Shown: positions 23,252-33,966 of the stretch, one piece after another | Layout of the letters: each line of letters begins with the position of its first letter | Position numbering within the stretch: the first letter of the stretch is position 1 | DNA from: Ciona intestinalis | Taxonomy: Eukaryota; Chordata; Ascidiacea; Phlebobranchia; Cionidae | Direction of reading: 5' to 3' | DNA length: 64,000 bases | Assembly: GCF_000224145.3 (NCBI RefSeq) | Contig: NW_004190472.2 | Location: 248,001-312,000, forward strand | Translations under genes and position numbers: made by a program | The notes under the pieces: generated by a model | Database searches by the model: none | Seen by the model: the letters and a program-made list of their open reading frames with translations, nothing else | What the model was told of the DNA's origin: nothing

Positions 23252-24588
23252 TTCGAAACCGATGTTTCAGTTATTGGCAAACTCAAGTATTCTGTTACAT
23301 CTGCCACCAAACACAATGTAATTACTCCTTTTGTGGCTGAAATGGTATAAAAAAGGATGCGTAGAATTTTTTAAGAAGTTTTGCCAGATAGCAGACGAAT
23401 CATTGAAAATACATTGCGTTTTTATACCAGATGAGCCGCTAAAAGATTACTGACATACTGAATGTCATTTATATCATATATACCTTATCTACCAAGACCT
23501 CTCGTCGCTATACGGCTGCCTATAAAGCCGGTTCATATAATGATACAAAATCCGATATTATCCTTTCAATGTTAACGGTCTATGGTTCTGTATAGCTGTT
23601 TCCAGGCATGACGGTAAAGCTGTACGACTATAGCGACTGCTGGAAATATCCAGCGACACACACGCACACACACAGCATCGTAGTTTTGTTGGTAGAGCAT
23701 GTTATGTTGACACATCCCATTTCTCCTGCGCTTTCAAAAAGAGAAAAGGGCGGAGGGAATGACAAACTGTAAAGGGCGCAAAATATGTTTCAAAACGAAA
23801 GTATTGAAAACGTACGACAGTTTATAATCTTTGCTGTTCACAAGATGATTTCAAAATGTCGCTTTGTACATAGCGTTGTACATTGTGTATTTCTCATTCA
23901 TATATTTATTTCGTCGCTCATAAAAACGATCTGGAAAAGAGAATGAAGGAATTTTATTTATTCTGGCGTGGTAGGGCAACGACACTCGTTATAACACGGG
24001 TGTTTTGTTTCATACAACTCATGCCCGCTTGCGAGTTACCACGTATTTAACTTATTTATCCTCGCATGGCGGGGCAACTACCGTCGTTTTAACATGGGTG
24101 TTCTGTTTCATACACCTCGTGCTCGCTTACGAGTTACCACGTATTTAACTTATTTATCCTCGCATGGCAACGGCAGTCGTTATACACGGTTGTTCTGTTC
24201 CATACACCTCGTGCCCGCTTACGAGTTAACATGTACACAAATTTTCGTTCTTTGTATGTAACTTTGTTGGTAATTATTTATTGAATGTTTTATTTTTGGT
24301 ACATAATGGCTACTGACAATTAAGTCTACTATAATAAGGGATCACCAAGTTGAGACACACACGCCCACAATGGTGGCAGTATCAAGCCTTGAACCTGTCC
24401 CCTCTTGAATCTTACATGGTAGAGGAAAGCGCGCAAATAAAATGTAAATAATCAGTCGCTTGCTATTGCGTAAAAAGGAAAATTAATGTTAAATTTTATA
24501 ACTGGTGTACAAGCAGTCTATAAGATATAAAGTGAACCAGTTTTAGAAAAAATTGAAAAGTGAATACCTACCATATGAACAAACAAAG
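23252..24588. other. Intergenic region between TMP-2 and the TMP-3 duplicate block
   Basis: Presumed TMP-2 promoter side. 23370-23460 resembles the tandem repeat E at 62250-62450 (shared CTAAAAGATTA and TAGCAGA segments). 23655-23683 is a short CA-rich run. 23960-24240 is an array of three tail modules in tandem, followed by a SINE body to about 24420. No gene seen. Confidence 0.5.
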
Positions 24589-26870
24589 TGGAAGTGTTTA
24601 GTTTCGTGCAGTGATTACTTCAAATCATGCTTATAAATGGTTGCCTCGTCTAAATGAAATGATTTGTAGGTTAATATGTATATAGTACTGTGGGGTAAGA
24701 TGGATACCGTTAGCTTATAATATCCCATATTTTCTGATCGCGTTTTTAACAATTAACAGCCCTATTTTAGACCCGTGAGGATGCGGTTATGAAATTTAGT
24801 AATGTTTTTAGTCTACCACCAAATGGGACGATAAAAGAGAATGAATACATGCACCATCTTACCCCAGTCTAATATAAGTTGCAACAACGACCTCATGCGG
24901 CCATACATGCTAAATGATGTGAGTGATATTGTTGAAAGAATAAATGAATGTTTGCCCTCTAATGTGGCAAGGCGAATAAAGGGGTATAAGAGAAGTTTCC
25001 CACTCATGCACCGTGTGCAAGTTTACGTGTAAAACAAGTGATTTTTAAAGAGCTTATAGAGAACTGAGGGCCTTTTTAAGTTTTTTAACTTCTATTTAAA
25101 ATATTTGCACACTAACACACTTACAGTAGCAAATGCAACCGACATCCCTACAAAATTACTAAATCGACTATCAGGCATTTTTGTTTATAGTAATCCCTAT
25201 TGCGTGTCTCGCCGTAAGACCTCACTCATATAGAACACTATGATATGTCGGGTTCCACTTTATATGCGAAGTTGTGCTTAGCGGTATTCGTACAACAATT
25301 ATCAATTGTATATGGTGGGGTAATGGGCCAAATCTGGCTTAGATCCCAAATCCCCCACAAGAACCTTACCCACATAGAATACAAAGCTAAAATCAGATGC
25401 CCTGCGTTCCTCACGACATTAATAGGAATCTGTTAAAATAAGTCACCTGCGGTTCTGGTTGGCTTCGATCCCTCACTTGCGGATCATGAGGAACAATACT
25501 AGGCGTATGTATGGATGACATTGATGAGACTGTTGACGTCGAAGATTCACTTTCAACATCTTCTTCGAGGGATCTAGGGTCAACTCTCGCAGGATTGTAT
25601 GGAGTGATCGAAACATCGTTCCCGGAGGATAAAGAAGAGCTGTCGGAGTCCTCCATTGAGGACCCATGGTCCACTCTTACCTCTGCGTACGGTTCAATAT
25701 GCTCAGTATCGCTTGATGAGGAGGATCTTTCGTCTAAGCTGCGTTTTTGAAACGAGATGTGTCGCTTTGCGCTGTTGTCTTGAGTATTAAAATGACTTGA
25801 TGGTTGGTTGTCGGTTGTAACAATCGGAGCTCTAGGCTGTTGAAAAATATGAATAAAAAAAGATATAGTAGGTTGGAGTTAAATGGGCCATGACTTTGAT
25901 ATAGTGAGGTGGGGGAAGTTGGGACACATTTCAACTCTATTTTCTCGTCAATGTGGTAGTAAACAAGAATCTTTCAAGAAATTATAAAACTATGAGCTCA
26001 AGAATCCTATAGACCGTTTTTTCGTTGTTAACTGTTTAAAATACGATCAGGATATTCGGATATTATGTGCTAAAGGCGTCCCATTTTCCCCCTCCTACTA
26101 TATTATATGACTCTAAAATAGATTATTTGGATATATAGGATAATATGTTATAACTATCTACTCAAAGTACCCAACAGTATACTATATAGTAACAAAGTTT
26201 TGGAATGTGTTTTTTATTAATTATAAAATTCTGCTAAACCACAAACATTTTAACAAAAAAATAAAATTAAAAGAGACTCTACATTACCTCTAGAGCGAGA
26301 CGCTTTGTATTTGTTGTATTTTCTGTTGTCGAATCTTTTTTTCGCTGCGCAGTTGCGTGTTTGTTCTTGTATGTTTTTCCTTTTAACTGTTCGACTGGTG
26401 GTTTCCTGTGGTAGAAATGTTGTAAAAAAAGCTTTAAACTTTTACCAGTAGTGTGGTAGCTTTGTATAAATGAATGAATTTAAATTGATAAAATCAAATG
26501 CTTTGATATGGTTAAACTTAATTTTCTTAGCTATACGTATTTCGTATCGCTTGATTCTGAATGTTATTTTTTACAAGAATTATCCAATTTTATGAGCACT
26601 AGACCAGGGCCAGATTGAACTAATTTAATAACAGTTCATTTCACTGGTGTTTAGTAGGGCGGGGCAGATGGGACACCTTTTCATTCTGTTTTCTCGTCCC
26701 ATTTTGTAGTAAAGAATTATAAGACCGTATTTTCACGACTCCGATAGACCGTTGTTAATTGTTTGAAACACGATCAGGATATTTGGACATTATGTACTAA
26801 AGTTGTCCCGTCTTACCACCATATTATAGTAAGAGTTATGTTAACTTAAAATGATTTAAGGTACTTACTT
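24589..26870. repeat. Near-identical segment, copy 1 (TMP-3 exons 8-9 side)
   Basis: 2282 bases that match 27373-29652 at an offset of 2782-2784 with few substitutions and small indels. It carries TMP-3 exons 9 and 8, MITE A copies at 24685-24875, 25895-26100 and 26652-26830, and a repeat C fragment (GGTGGGGTAATGGGCCAAAT). It continues without a break into exon 7 at 26869. Confidence 0.9.
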
Positions 26871-29800
26871 TTCTGAAGGCTTGCTGTGGTAAAAGAAGCA
26901 GAACGCCAGCACTATGATGACCAATACAAGGAAAACAACAACAAAGAATAGAATTGGCATCCATAAGTGAACATACACCTGACAATGCTGGCCAATGTAC
27001 CAGGTGTTAGTGTCAGAAGGACAACTGAAAAGTAAGTATTATAAAATAGTAATGAATGAATGTAACTTACTTTATCCTCGCGTGGCCGGAAAACGACAGT
27101 CGTTATAACACGGGTTTCACACCTCGTGCCAGCTTACGAGTTACCATGTATGTTACTTTGTGGGTGATTATTTTTTTGGGTTTTTTTTTTGCCTGGCTGA
27201 TAATTTGGACAACCCATTAGTGGCCACTGGGTTGGAGCAATTGTCGTNNNNNNNNNNNNNNNNNNNNNNNNNNNNNNNNNNNNNNNNNNNNNNNNNNNNN
27301 NNNNNNNNNNNNNNNNNNNNNNNNNNNNNNNNNNNNNNNNNNNNNNNNNNNNNNNNNNNNNNNNNNNNNNNNTGGAAGTGTTAGTTTCGTGCAGTGATTA
27401 CTTCAAATCATGCTTATAAATGGTTGCCTCGTCTAAATGAAATGATTTGTAGGTTAATATGTATATAGTACTGTGGGGTAAGATGGATACCGTTAGCTTA
27501 TAATATCCCATATTTTCTGATCGCGTTTTTAACAATTAACAGCCCTATTTTAGACCCGTGAGGATGCGGTTATGAAATTTAGTAATGTTTTTAGTCTACC
27601 ACCAAATGGGACGATAAAAGAGAATGAATACATGCACCATCTTACCCCAGTCTAATATAAGTTGCAACAACGACCTCATGCGGCCATACATGCTAAATGA
27701 TGTGAGTGATATTGTTGAAAGAATAAATGAATGTTTGCCCTCTAATGTGGCAAGGCGAATAAAGGGGTATAAGAGAAGTTTCCCACTCATGCACCGTGTG
27801 CAAGTTTACGTGTAAAACAAGTGATTTTTAAAGAGCTTTTAGGGAACTGAGAGCCTTTCTAATTTTTTTCAACTTTCATTTAAAATATTTGCACACTAAC
27901 ACACTTACAGTAGCAAATGCAACCGACATCCCTACAAAATTACTAAATCGACTATCAGGCATTTTTGTTTATAGTAATCTCTGTTGCGTGTCTCGCCGTA
28001 AGACCTCACTCATATAGAACACTATGATATGTCGAGTTCCACTTTATATGCGAAGTTGTGCTTAGCGGTATTCGTACAACAATTATCAATGGTATATGGT
28101 GGGGTAATGGGCCAAATCTGGCTTAGATCCCAAATCCCCCACAAGAACCTTACCCACATAGAGTATAGAGTATAGAGTACAGGTGCCCTGATTTCCTCAC
28201 GACATTAATAGGAATCTGTTGAAAATCTGTTAAAATAAGTCACCTGCGGTTCTGGTTGGCTTCGATCCCTCACTTGCGGATCATGAGGAACAATACTAGG
28301 CGTATGTATGGATGACATTGATGAGACCGTTGACGTCGAAGATTCACTTTCAACATCTTCTTCAAGGGATCTAGGGTCAACTCTCGCAGGATTGTATGGA
28401 GTGATCGAAACATCGTTCTCGGAGGATAAAGAAGAGCTGTCGGAGTCCTCCATTGAGGATCCATGGTCCACTCTTACCTCTGCGTACGGTTCAATATGCT
28501 CAGTATCGCTTGATGAGGAGGATCTTTCGTCTAAGCTGCGTTTTTGAAACGAGATGTGTCGCTTTGCGTTGTTGTCTTGAGTATTAAAATGACTTGATGG
28601 TTGGTTGTCGGTTGTAACAATCAGAGCTCTAGGCTGTTGAAAAATATGAATAAAAAAAGATATAGTAGGTTGGAGTTAGATGGGCCATGACTTTGATATA
28701 GTGAGGTGGGGGAAGTTGGGACACATTTCAACTCTATTTTCTCGTCCAATGTGGTAGTAAACAAGAATCTTTCAAGGAATTATAAAACTATGAGCTCAAG
28801 AATCCTATAGACCGTTTTTTCGTTGTTAACTGTTTAAAATACGATCAGGATATTCGGATATTATGTGCTAAAGGCGTCCCATCTTCTCCTACCCTACTAT
28901 ATTATATGACTCTAAAATAGATTATTTGGATATATAGGAAAATATGTTATAACTATCCACCCATATTACCCAACAGTACTATATAGTAACAAAGTCTTGG
29001 GATGTGTTTTATTAATTATAAAATTCTGCTAAACCACAAACATTTAAAAAAAAAAAGAAACTCCGTACCTCTAGTGCGAGACGCTTTGTCTGTGTTGTAT
29101 GTCCTGTTGTCGTACCTTTTTTTCGCTGCGCGTGTTTGTTCTTGTATGTTTTTCCTTTTAACTGTTCGACTGGTAGTTTCCTGTGGTAGAAATGTTGTAA
29201 AAAAGCTTTAAACTTTTACTAGCATAAAATGCATGTTTGGTAGTGTGGTAGCTTTGTATAAATGAATGAATTTAAATTGATAAAATCAAATGCTTTGATA
29301 TGGTTAAACTTAATTTTCTTAGCTATACGTATTTCGTATCGCTTGAATGTTATTTTTTACAAGAATTATCCAATTTTATGAACACTAGACCAGGGCCAGA
29401 TTGAACTAATTTAATAAAAAATTTTACCATTGATATTTACTAAACTGGGGGAAGATGGGACACCTGTTTTCTCGACTTATTTTGTAGTAAACTAAGAACA
29501 TTCAAAGAAATGTAAAACTGTATCCTCACGACTCCGATAGACCGTTGTTAATTGTTTGAAACACGATCATATTATGTACCAAAGGTGTCCCGTCTTTCCA
29601 CCATATTATAGTAAGAGTTATGTTAACTTAAAATGATTTAAGGTACTTACTTNNNNNNNNNNNNNNNNNNNNNNNNNNNNNNNNNNNNNNNNNNNNNNNN
29701 NNTACTTACATTTTTTTCTCCGATTGAGCAGCTGAACTAAACAACAAGAACGAGCTTAATAACACCTATCTCTCATTAACTGCTAATGTGCCTATTTTGA

Positions 29801-32567
29801 ATCAAAACCACATAAAACAAATCAGAATTCTAAAAACTTGACTGCCAACAATAAATTTCCTCTCCTTATGTTCAAATGTCTTCGCTTGAGTTACAATTCC
29901 CGCCTTTAAGCGTAAGAGAATCACGTGGCTAAATCGGGCGTTTCTATTGGCTGGTTCAATTCGGCGTAAAATTTACGTGCGTCCGCACGTAAAATTTAGG
30001 GTATTTACATGCAAAGCGCGTAACTTTTACCGGTTTTTCCGTATTTTTTAGTTACGTATGACGTCACGTAAAATTTTACTGTTAAATTGACAGTTAATTT
30101 TACGGATATTTCTAACAGTGCGCTAATTGAATCACTCTAAGTTTTAAACAGGTGATTCCTTTTGCTTTTTAGGAGTTTTTTATTTAAACAAACCTGAGAA
30201 ACGGAAAGACTGCACATTCTCCGACACGTTGTATATGTTGTTGAAGTTTGTATCTGACTCCAAGCCACGTTTTACCGCTCCTGCTCTTCCTATCGTGTTT
30301 AGAATCCCTTCATCATTGACAACGCTGTTCTTCAATTGCAAGTATATATACGTCACGTCGTATTCAACCTGTGTGGAAGTTTACACCTGGATTAAACTTC
30401 TTGGGTATATGATATAACCAATGTTGTTGCCCCGCCCCGCCAGGATTAATAAGTCACATTGGTTCATAAGGCAGCTTTTAACTTGTAACTCGTAAGCGGG
30501 CACGAGGTGTTTGAAACAGAACAAGCGCGTTAATTATAGGCTAAAAACTGTTGTTGCACTACCATGCAAGGATAAATAAGCTGAATACGCGGTAACTTTT
30601 AAGCAGACATGAGGTGTATGAAACAGAACACTCGTGTTATAACGACTGTCGTTTTCCGCCTATGTGACAATAAGTTACATACGTGGTAACTCTTTAGCGG
30701 GTACAAAGTGTATGAAACAAAACACCAAATCTTAGTACGATCAGTTATTACAATAACTTAACACATACCGTTACTGGACTTATGTTCACGTCTGTAGTTT
30801 GAATGTTTGTCACTGAAACAAAACCCCCCAAACCTGAACGTCCACCGTAATAGTTTTGAACCTGGCAATAAAAATGTGGAATAACATTCCGTGCTACTAT
30901 TTGTGGGCGTATGTGTTCTTGGGCAAGACACTTAACGACAATTGCTGCAACCCAGTGGTCACTAATGGGTTGTCTAAATCATCAGCCGTACATTAATTAA
31001 ACAAAATCCAAAACAGTATTCACCCGGAAAGTCACATACGTGGTAACTCGTAAGCTGGCACGAGGTGTATGAAACAGAACACCTGTATTATATCGATAGT
31101 GATGTACTTGTCATGCGAGGATAAATAAGTTACATACGTGGCAACTTGTAAGCGGGCACGAGGTATATAAAAAACAGAACACCAATGGTATAACGATTAT
31201 CGTTGCCCCGCCGTGTGAGAATAAAGCACCTAAATTTAATTTAAAGTAAAATATACAGTATAGATACCGCTTACCGCACTCATGAAAGTTGCAGAGGTAA
31301 AAACACCCGGACTTGAAAATGATATCTTTATTGAAGTTGTAAATGTTTTTGTTGTCTCATTATCTAAGCGTCGTAAATAACAAGAATTCGTAATCGATAC
31401 GATAAAAGTATAACAGCATAGCGAAAATTTCATCCAGGCACAAAAAAATTGGTAAAAGTGACATAACAGACAAAATTCAAGTCCAACCAAATGTATAATA
31501 TAAGAGATATATATTTTGCCTAATGGCATTGTAAGTCTTTTATTCAATTTGGAAATAAACAATTAATGTTAGGATAAAGTTGTGATTAATGGCATAAATA
31601 CAGATTAATCATGAAATACTTCCTCTTACTTGCATTCAGCTGTGAATCGTTGACCGTTACGAATGGATAGAAACCGTCTCTTTGGCCTTCAGCTGGAAAA
31701 TAAAAACATGCATAAAATCAAATTTACTATTTGAATAACATACCATATACAGTAGGGTGGGCGAAGATGGGACACCTTTTCATTCTATTTTCTCGTCCCA
31801 TTTGGTAGTAAACGAAGAACATTCATTAAATTATAAAATCGTTTCTTCACGACTTCCGTTGACCGTTTGTGATTGTTTGAAACTCGATCAGAATATTTGA
31901 TTATTATGTGCTAAAGGCGTCCCATCTTCCCCCACAGTACTATATAGTAGGGTGGGGGAAGTTGTTCTATTTTCTTGTCCCACTTGGCAGTATAAGCACA
32001 GAACTTTCAAACAAATAGACCGTTGTTAATTGTTCAAAACACGATCAGGAATCAGGATACATGGATATTATATGCTAAAGGCGTCCCGTCTTCCCCCGCC
32101 CTAATATACATAATTTTTCTTTATCTCTTCAGACAAAGTAGCAAAGATCAAGTTAAATAACAACAAGAAAAGGGAAATAGCAGCGAAACGACAGTCGTTA
32201 TACACACGCTGCAGGTAAAAACTACTTGAATAAAGGTACCAGTGAAAGCGTGGCTGCTAAACCGGCAACAATACAGTATTTAAAGTTACATAGAAACATT
32301 ATATTAGGATAGGAGAAGATGGGACACATTTGCATTCTGTTTTATTGTCCCATTCGGTAGTAAATAAAGAACATTCAAAGAATTATAAAACCGTATCCTC
32401 ACAACTCGTTAATTATATAAAACTTGATTAGGATATTTGGATATTATGTGGTGAAGGTGTCCCATCTTACCCCACAGTAGCCTACTATATCTACCTTTTC
32501 TTGTTAAAATCGCAAAAATGGCAAAGACAAAAACCAACTGCAGTCCCAGTTTTGTATAAACGACCAT
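25411..32567 (-). CDS. TMP-3: third paralogue, EGF-like exon missing in a gap
   Basis: Exons found: 32495-32567 (signal peptide MVVYTKLGLQLVFVFAIFAI), 31630-31692, 31275-31363, 30769-30861, 30194-30368, then 26869-27024, 26288-26405 and 25411-25836. Phases match TMP-1/2 exactly. Homologous blocks: TTKTFTTSIKISF, VQNYYGGRSGLGGFVSV, VEYDVTYIYLQLKNSVV, GLESDTNFNNIYNV, CPSDTNTWYIGQHC, then a long transmembrane helix. The 166-base cysteine exon (exon 6) is not seen between 27025 and 30193; two gaps lie there. The tail is acidic and Ser-rich with PYAEVRV and SLEEDVESESSTS. The frame closes at 25411 unless the CAG|GTGACT donor at 25447 is used, in which case another phase-0 exon is needed. A second copy of exons 8-9 lies at 28205-29180. 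With the missing exon the protein would be about 440 residues. Confidence 0.65.
27248..27372. other. Assembly gap (125 N)
   Basis: Separates copy 1, with exon 7 and a SINE at 27060-27247, from copy 2 of the duplicated block. One of two places where the missing TMP-3 exon 6 could lie. Confidence 0.9.
27373..29652. repeat. Near-identical segment, copy 2
   Basis: Starts immediately after one gap and ends immediately at the next. The right edge falls exactly at the exon 7 donor (GTACTTACTT), so the second exon 7 is lost. This pattern is typical of two haplotypes assembled side by side, but a true tandem duplication cannot be excluded. Confidence 0.9.
28205..29180 (-). pseudogene. Second copy of TMP-3 exons 8 and 9 (allelic or duplicated fragment)
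   Basis: Exon 9 copy at 28244-28633, reading on to a stop at 28205, is almost identical to 25447-25836 (for example SEN for SGN). Exon 8 copy at 29069-29180 is 6 bases shorter and clearly more divergent: KHAQRKKGTTTGHTTQT against KHATAQRKKDSTTENTTNT. Splice sites are intact. Without its own exon 7 and upstream exons it cannot be a complete gene as assembled. It may simply be the other allele of TMP-3. Confidence 0.6.
29653..29702. other. Assembly gap (50 N)
   Basis: Lies at the exon 7 donor of duplicate copy 2. Exon 7 of that copy and possibly exon 6 of TMP-3 are missing here. Confidence 0.9.
29970..30115. repeat. Palindrome-rich element with a CRE octamer
   Basis: Contains the perfect palindrome TTTACGTGCG-TC-CGCACGTAAA near 29979-30000. 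Complementary ends GTAAAATT and AATTTTAC lie at its two sides, and TGACGTCA is at 30059-30066. Could be a small MITE inserted in TMP-3 intron 5, or a regulatory palindrome; the preceding 29703-29969 holds nothing recognisable. Confidence 0.4.
30420..31215. repeat. SINE and tail-module arrays in TMP-3 introns 3 and 4
   Basis: 30420-30730 holds three degraded tail modules. 30890-31215 holds a SINE body (GTTCTTGGGCAAGACACTTA) followed by two modules. Exon 4 (30769-30861) lies between them. Confidence 0.55.
31750..32490. mobile_element. Three MITE A copies, two back to back (TMP-3 intron 1)
   Basis: 31750-31947 and 31945-32105 abut, sharing TATAGTAGGGTGGG at the junction. A third copy is at 32305-32490. 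The tandem pair suggests insertion of one copy at the terminal TA of the other. A truncated copy follows at 32680-32795. Confidence 0.65.
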
Positions 32568-32808
32568 TTCAGTTTTTCCTGACCACTTTTAAAGTCTCCT
32601 AAACAAACTGCTCCTTCTTTCAAGTGGCTTCTTTATGATATTGCGCATATGAAAACCTGATTGCGAATGATTTATATAGTAGGGTGGGGGAAGATGGGAC
32701 ACCTTTTCAATCTATTTTCTCCTCCAATTTGGTAGTAAACAAACATTTAACGATTTTTTATAAAACTGTATCCTCACGCTCCCATAGACCGTTGTCACAT
32801 ATGAAAAC

Positions 32809-32958
32809 CTGATTACGTAGCTTAAGTATTTCTTGCAGTGATAAAACAGCTTCATAAAGAAACTGCTTTACGTCATGAAAACTGTCCGTTCGTGAAATAA
32901 AGTAATGTTTCCATGCTTTAGGTGTTATTTTATAAGCTTTATAAATCTGACTATCCAT
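32809..32958 (-). CDS. Hypothetical 50-codon 5' exon
   Basis: From ATG 32958 the minus strand encodes 50 codons ending at a CAG|GTTTTC donor-like site. The peptide starts MDSQIYKAYKITPKAWKHYF and ends LQEILKLRNQ. Composition is balanced and free of repeats, unlike surrounding spurious frames. No downstream partner exon was found before TMP-3 exon 1. An 18-base direct repeat (CATATGAAAACCTGATT) lies at the donor and again at about 32648, with a truncated MITE A between the two copies. Function unknown; could be chance. Confidence 0.3.
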
Positions 32959-33039
32959 AATTACTAAATATCGTTAATACTTCTCATTTTTTGTGTTAAC
33001 TTAAGTTTAAACATTATTTCATAACTATGCTTACAAAGT

Positions 33040-33116
33040 AATATTTAGACTATAGTACCAAAAACGAGTATTTATGTTACAAATACACACTTTTTGGTAC
33101 AATAGTCTAAATATTT
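33040..33116. repeat. Compact hairpin, about 25-bp arms
   Basis: The left arm (ATATTTAGACTATAGTACC, then A-run) and right arm (T-run, GGTACAATAGTCTAAATATT) pair with a single internal mismatch around a loop of about 26 bases. Size and pairing would suit a microRNA-type precursor, but a tiny MITE relic is as likely. The flanking 33117-33817 holds a truncated MITE A (33390-33500) and no clear gene. Confidence 0.4.
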
Positions 33117-33817
33117 CTTGGTTCATTCACTTCGTATCGTTTTGTCTGTTGGAAACAACGCCTACGTTCGTATGACTAACCATCGAAGTGGGAAGGTTCA
33201 GGCGTTTTGTTTCAGACTCAATCGTCAAAAATAGAGAAGCGTCTCTGTTGGTCGGCCAAGTGAGACGTCTGTTCTTCTTCAAGATATAAAACGCCGAATG
33301 CGAAATTCCATTGGCGGCTAAACGGCTTTTTCGCTGAGTGTCTCTACTGTACAGGTGGTGACTTTGTGCACAATTTATAAAGTATACACGGTGGAAAAGA
33401 TGGGACACCTTTTAAACATTTTAAGACTTTTAAAGCCGTATATCTTTGCGACTTCCATAGACCGCTGTAAATTGTCCTATTGTATATAGAAGATTGGGGT
33501 ATATAGGACCTTTTAAGCACATAGTATGTGTTAAGTATAAGTCTTTTGTTCTAAATAAAGTATTGTACTGGCCAGCCAAAATTAGATACTAATTAACTAT
33601 TATTATTATAGTTTGGTGCGTTTAACCTTTCGGTTTTTCATACCGCACCGCACATGACAGAGAAATGTACAAAAAGCTTAATGGCGGTAGCTGGTCAAAG
33701 GGAGAATTTAAATACTAATTAACTCGCGTATCAATTTAGTTTAATTAACATCGCATATCAATGCACAAAGCCTTGCCAAACCAACATCTAGCTTTAATCA
33801 AACAGTTTGGAATCCGC

Positions 33818-33889
33818 AGCAGAGTGGCGCAGCGGAAGCGTGCTGGGCCCATAACCCAGAGGTCGATGGATCGAAACCATCCTCTGCTA
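33818..33889 (+). tRNA. trnM-CAT: Initiator tRNA-Met (CAT)
   Basis: 72 nt cloverleaf. Acceptor AGCAGAG pairs with CTCTGCT. A box is TGGCGCAGCGG and B box GATGGATCGAAACC. The anticodon stem CTGGG/CCCAG closes loop CCCATAA with CAT at 33850-33852. The three G-C pairs of the anticodon stem and the TCGAAA loop are the eukaryotic initiator hallmarks. Confidence 0.95.
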
Positions 33890-33894
33890 CCTAC

Positions 33895-33966
33895 GCTGTG
33901 ATCGTATAGTGGTTAGTACTTCACGTTGTGGCCGTGACAACCCAGGTTCGAATCCTGGTCACAGCA
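33895..33966 (+). tRNA. trnH-GTG: tRNA-His (GTG)
   Basis: 72 nt. Acceptor GCTGTGA pairs with TCACAGC. A box is TCGTATAGTGG and B box GGTTCGAATCC. The anticodon stem TCACG/CGTGA closes loop TTGTGGC with GTG at 33928-33930. It starts 5 bases after the tRNA-Met gene on the same strand. A T-rich run (TTCTTTTAAAG) follows closely and may act as the Pol III terminator for both. Confidence 0.95.

Noticed and set aside
24813-25032. Overlapping frames of about 63 codons on both strands, repeated at 27596-27815
   Set aside because: They lie mostly in a MITE A copy and its flank and recur only because the block is duplicated.
25511-25750. 79-codon plus-strand frame, repeated at 28308-28547
   Set aside because: It is the exact antisense of TMP-3 exon 9; Ser/Glu-rich coding sequence readily yields an open antisense frame.
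33127-33408. 93-codon minus-strand frame upstream of the tRNA genes
   Set aside because: No motif and part of it is a truncated MITE A. An alternative frame near 33225-33340 looked mildly protein-like but lacks a start or clear partner exon.
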